From NCBI GenBank assembly GCA_030950365.1, contig JAUZRQ010000014.1:1-64000 (forward strand): 64,000 nucleotides of DNA, read 5' to 3'. Shown piece after piece: positions 62,553 to 64,000 of this stretch. The position numbers and the translations under genes are program-made. Below the pieces are notes generated by a model. It saw only the letters and a program-made list of their open reading frames with translations, was not told the origin of the DNA and made no database searches. The stretch comes from Candidatus Zhuqueibacterota bacterium (GTDB taxonomy: Bacteria; Zhuqueibacterota; Zhuqueibacteria; Zhuqueibacterales; Geothermadaptataceae). Each line of letters begins with the position of its first letter. Position 1 is the stretch's first letter.

Positions 62553-63641
62553 TCAAAGCTTGAAATGCTTCGGCGCGGCGTGGGTTTCCGCCGGCACCTG
62601 CTCAACGATCTGGCGCGCGATATCCATAAACGCGCGGGTGGCCGGTGAATCTGGATGGTGCAGCACCACCGGTTTTCCAGAATCCCCAGCCAGACGCAGC
62701 TCGGGCGTGAGCGGAATTTCGCCCAGAAACGGCACCCCTTCCTTCTTCGCCGCTTTTTTCACGCCACCTTTGCCGAAAATATCGTGGTCCTTGCCGCACT
62801 CATCGCAAATAAACGAACTCATGTTCTCGATGATGCCCAGCACCGGTACGTTCACCTTTTGGAACATGCGCAGACCTTTCAGCGCGTCCGAGAGCGCCAC
62901 AGGCTGCGGCGTGGATACCATCACGGCGCCGGTCAGTTCCAACCGTTGCGTGAGGGTGAGCTGCGCATCGCCGGTGCCCGGCGGCAAATCGATGATGAAG
63001 AAATCCAGATCGCCCCAGGCCACATCGCGCAGCATTTGTTCGATGGCCCGGCCCACCAGCGGTCCGCGCCAGATGATGGCGGTATCTGACGGCGCCAGAA
63101 ATCCCAGCGACATTACCTGAATACCGTCCCGCTCCAGCGGCAATACTTTGTTGCCAACCACCTTCGGCCGTTTGCCTTCAAGCCCCAGCATCATCGGAAC
63201 GTTCGGCCCGTAGATATCCGCATCCAGAATGCCGACATTCTTGCCCAGTTTGTGCAGCGCGCAGGCCAGATTCACCGAAACCGTGGATTTGCCCACACCG
63301 CCTTTGCCACTGGCCACGGCGATGGTGTATTTCACATTGTGGAGCATCTTTTCAATTTGCTGCTCCTGCTCTACTTTCAGTTGCGCTTTGGCCGCGCCAA
63401 CGGTTTTCTCGTCGATTTGCAGTTCGATTCTGGCGACGCCGAGCTGCTTCAGCGCTTCCCGCACTTCCGGTTCCAGTTGCTCTTTCACGTTGCCCGATTG
63501 GCTCGCAAACTCGATGCGCACGTAAACCGAATCCTGATCGGTACGGACTTCTTTAACCAGTCCGAATGTCACGATATCGCGGGAAAAGCCCGGATATTTC
63601 ACCGAGCGAAGGGCTTCCAAAACCTGTTCTTTATCTGGCAT
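62553..63641 (-). CDS. mrp: Mrp/ApbC family iron-sulfur cluster carrier ATPase
   Basis: 362 residues. N-terminal MIP18/DUF59-type domain (1-90), then a SIMIBI ATPase: Walker A SGKGGVGKST, DADIYGPNVPMMLG, DLPPGTGDAQLTL, and CxxC (ICDEC) that holds a bridging [4Fe-4S] cluster. It delivers clusters to apo-proteins. AGAGGA is six bases before the ATG. Confidence 0.95.
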   Translation of the reverse strand: MPDKEQVLEALRSVKYPGFSRDIVTFGLVKEVRTDQDSVYVRIEFASQSGNVKEQLEPEVREALKQLGVARIELQIDEKTVGAAKAQLKVEQEQQIEKMLHNVKYTIAVASGKGGVGKSTVSVNLACALHKLGKNVGILDADIYGPNVPMMLGLEGKRPKVVGNKVLPLERDGIQVMSLGFLAPSDTAIIWRGPLVGRAIEQMLRDVAWGDLDFFIIDLPPGTGDAQLTLTQRLELTGAVMVSTPQPVALSDALKGLRMFQKVNVPVLGIIENMSSFICDECGKDHDIFGKGGVKKAAKKEGVPFLGEIPLTPELRLAGDSGKPVVLHHPDSPATRAFMDIARQIVEQVPAETHAAPKHFKL

Positions 63642-63813
63642 GATCTATCCTCTCAGTGTATCGATTGCAAATTCAGCCACGCCGTTGGTTTGGGGCGCGT
63701 GGCGGCGGACGATGTGGGCAATAATATAAGCCGCTGGACGATCGGGTTCAAGCTCTTTTCTTTGCCATTCATGCCGCTGTTGGCTGCCGGTTTCTATCGC
63801 CCGCTCAAAACCA

Positions 63814-64000
63814 TCAGCGCTTGAATTTACCCATTAGATGCGCTTCGGCCAGAATATGGCCTTCCATGGCTTTGAGCAGCTCACTTTTTGTGGCTCCGGG
63901 CCGCAGCTCCAGCTTGTTATCCAGCGCGTAGAGCTTGAAAAAGTACCGGTGGGCCGGACCGGGGGGCGGACATGGACCGCCATAACCGATGCGGCGAAAA
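63814..64000 (-). CDS. YbhB/YbcL family PEBP protein, N-terminus beyond window
   Basis: The last 62 codons run off the right edge. They read [13 protein letters not shown], then [42 protein letters not shown] and stop. GYGGPCPP-x-G-x-AHRY is the ligand-binding signature of Raf-kinase-inhibitor-like PEBP proteins. Function in bacteria is unclear. Confidence 0.9.
   Translation of the reverse strand, partial: FRRIGYGGPCPPPGPAHRYFFKLYALDNKLELRPGATKSELLKAMEGHILAEAHLMGKFKR

Overview
The window looks like chromosomal DNA from a Gram-negative, diderm bacterium of the FCB superphylum. A member of candidate phylum KSB1/Calditrichota or a close relative is my best guess. The signs are: an Mla-type outer-membrane lipid transport operon, PorV/PorQ-like and other beta-barrel proteins, a giant exported protein ending in a YPNPF/FlgD-like sorting-type domain, promoters of the TTG-N20-TAnnTTTG type, a LysW-dependent amino-acid pathway, and gaps filled with palindromic repeats. 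The phylum is inferred; there is no rRNA or phylogenetic marker here.

Layout. 1-20 kb is mostly housekeeping: a truncated GT-C glycosyltransferase, a polX-liaF-like-nth group, a UDP-sugar pyrophosphorylase, a GYF-domain MinD-type ATPase, a threonine dehydratase/amidase pair, a SPOR lipoprotein with dut, a K+ channel, a vanZ-nnr-acpS group, an ECF sigma factor and several small proteins. 19-29 kb holds envelope and signalling genes: a beta-barrel/TPR protein, an M1 aminopeptidase lipoprotein, a 1180-residue phosphatase with ATPase, HAMP, SpoIIE, transposase-like HTH and TPR parts, and a PorV-like protein with TPRs just upstream of it. 29.6-45.4 kb is one 5104-residue surface protein preceded by a small exported protein that shares its N-terminal Ig-like fold. 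The giant contains 25 consecutive ~99-residue units, mainly twelve alternating A/B pairs (597-bp period), followed by about 16 larger CARDB-like modules.

46-52 kb carries the amino-group-carrier-protein pathway for lysine and/or arginine: lysW, lysX, lysY, a class II glutamine-amidotransferase-like Ntn hydrolase, lysZ and lysJ. A promoter, a Lys/Arg-rich short ORF and a strong terminator lie just ahead of lysW and look like an attenuation leader. The Ntn hydrolase overlaps lysZ, and it lacks the acidic residue that class II amidotransferases normally use to hold the alpha-amino group of glutamine. I suggest it might act on the gamma-glutamyl link at the LysW C-terminus, where LysK normally works. 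This is the most interesting biochemical hypothesis in the window.

52-64 kb: tRNA-Asn beside a decayed tRNA-Asn copy, a family III CoA-transferase, an amidohydrolase lipoprotein with a broken metal site, the mlaE-mlaF-mlaD operon followed by a GH31 glycosidase, a receiver-only response regulator, an RlpA-like protein, an Mrp/ApbC ATPase and the start-less end of a PEBP gene.

Intergenic DNA is unusually rich in repeats: a MITE-like family with GTAACTATTCAGC-type ends (two related copies 39 kb apart in opposite orientation), a 123-bp foldback element, hairpins built on an AAGTTAAAC loop, and several other palindromes shared between gaps.
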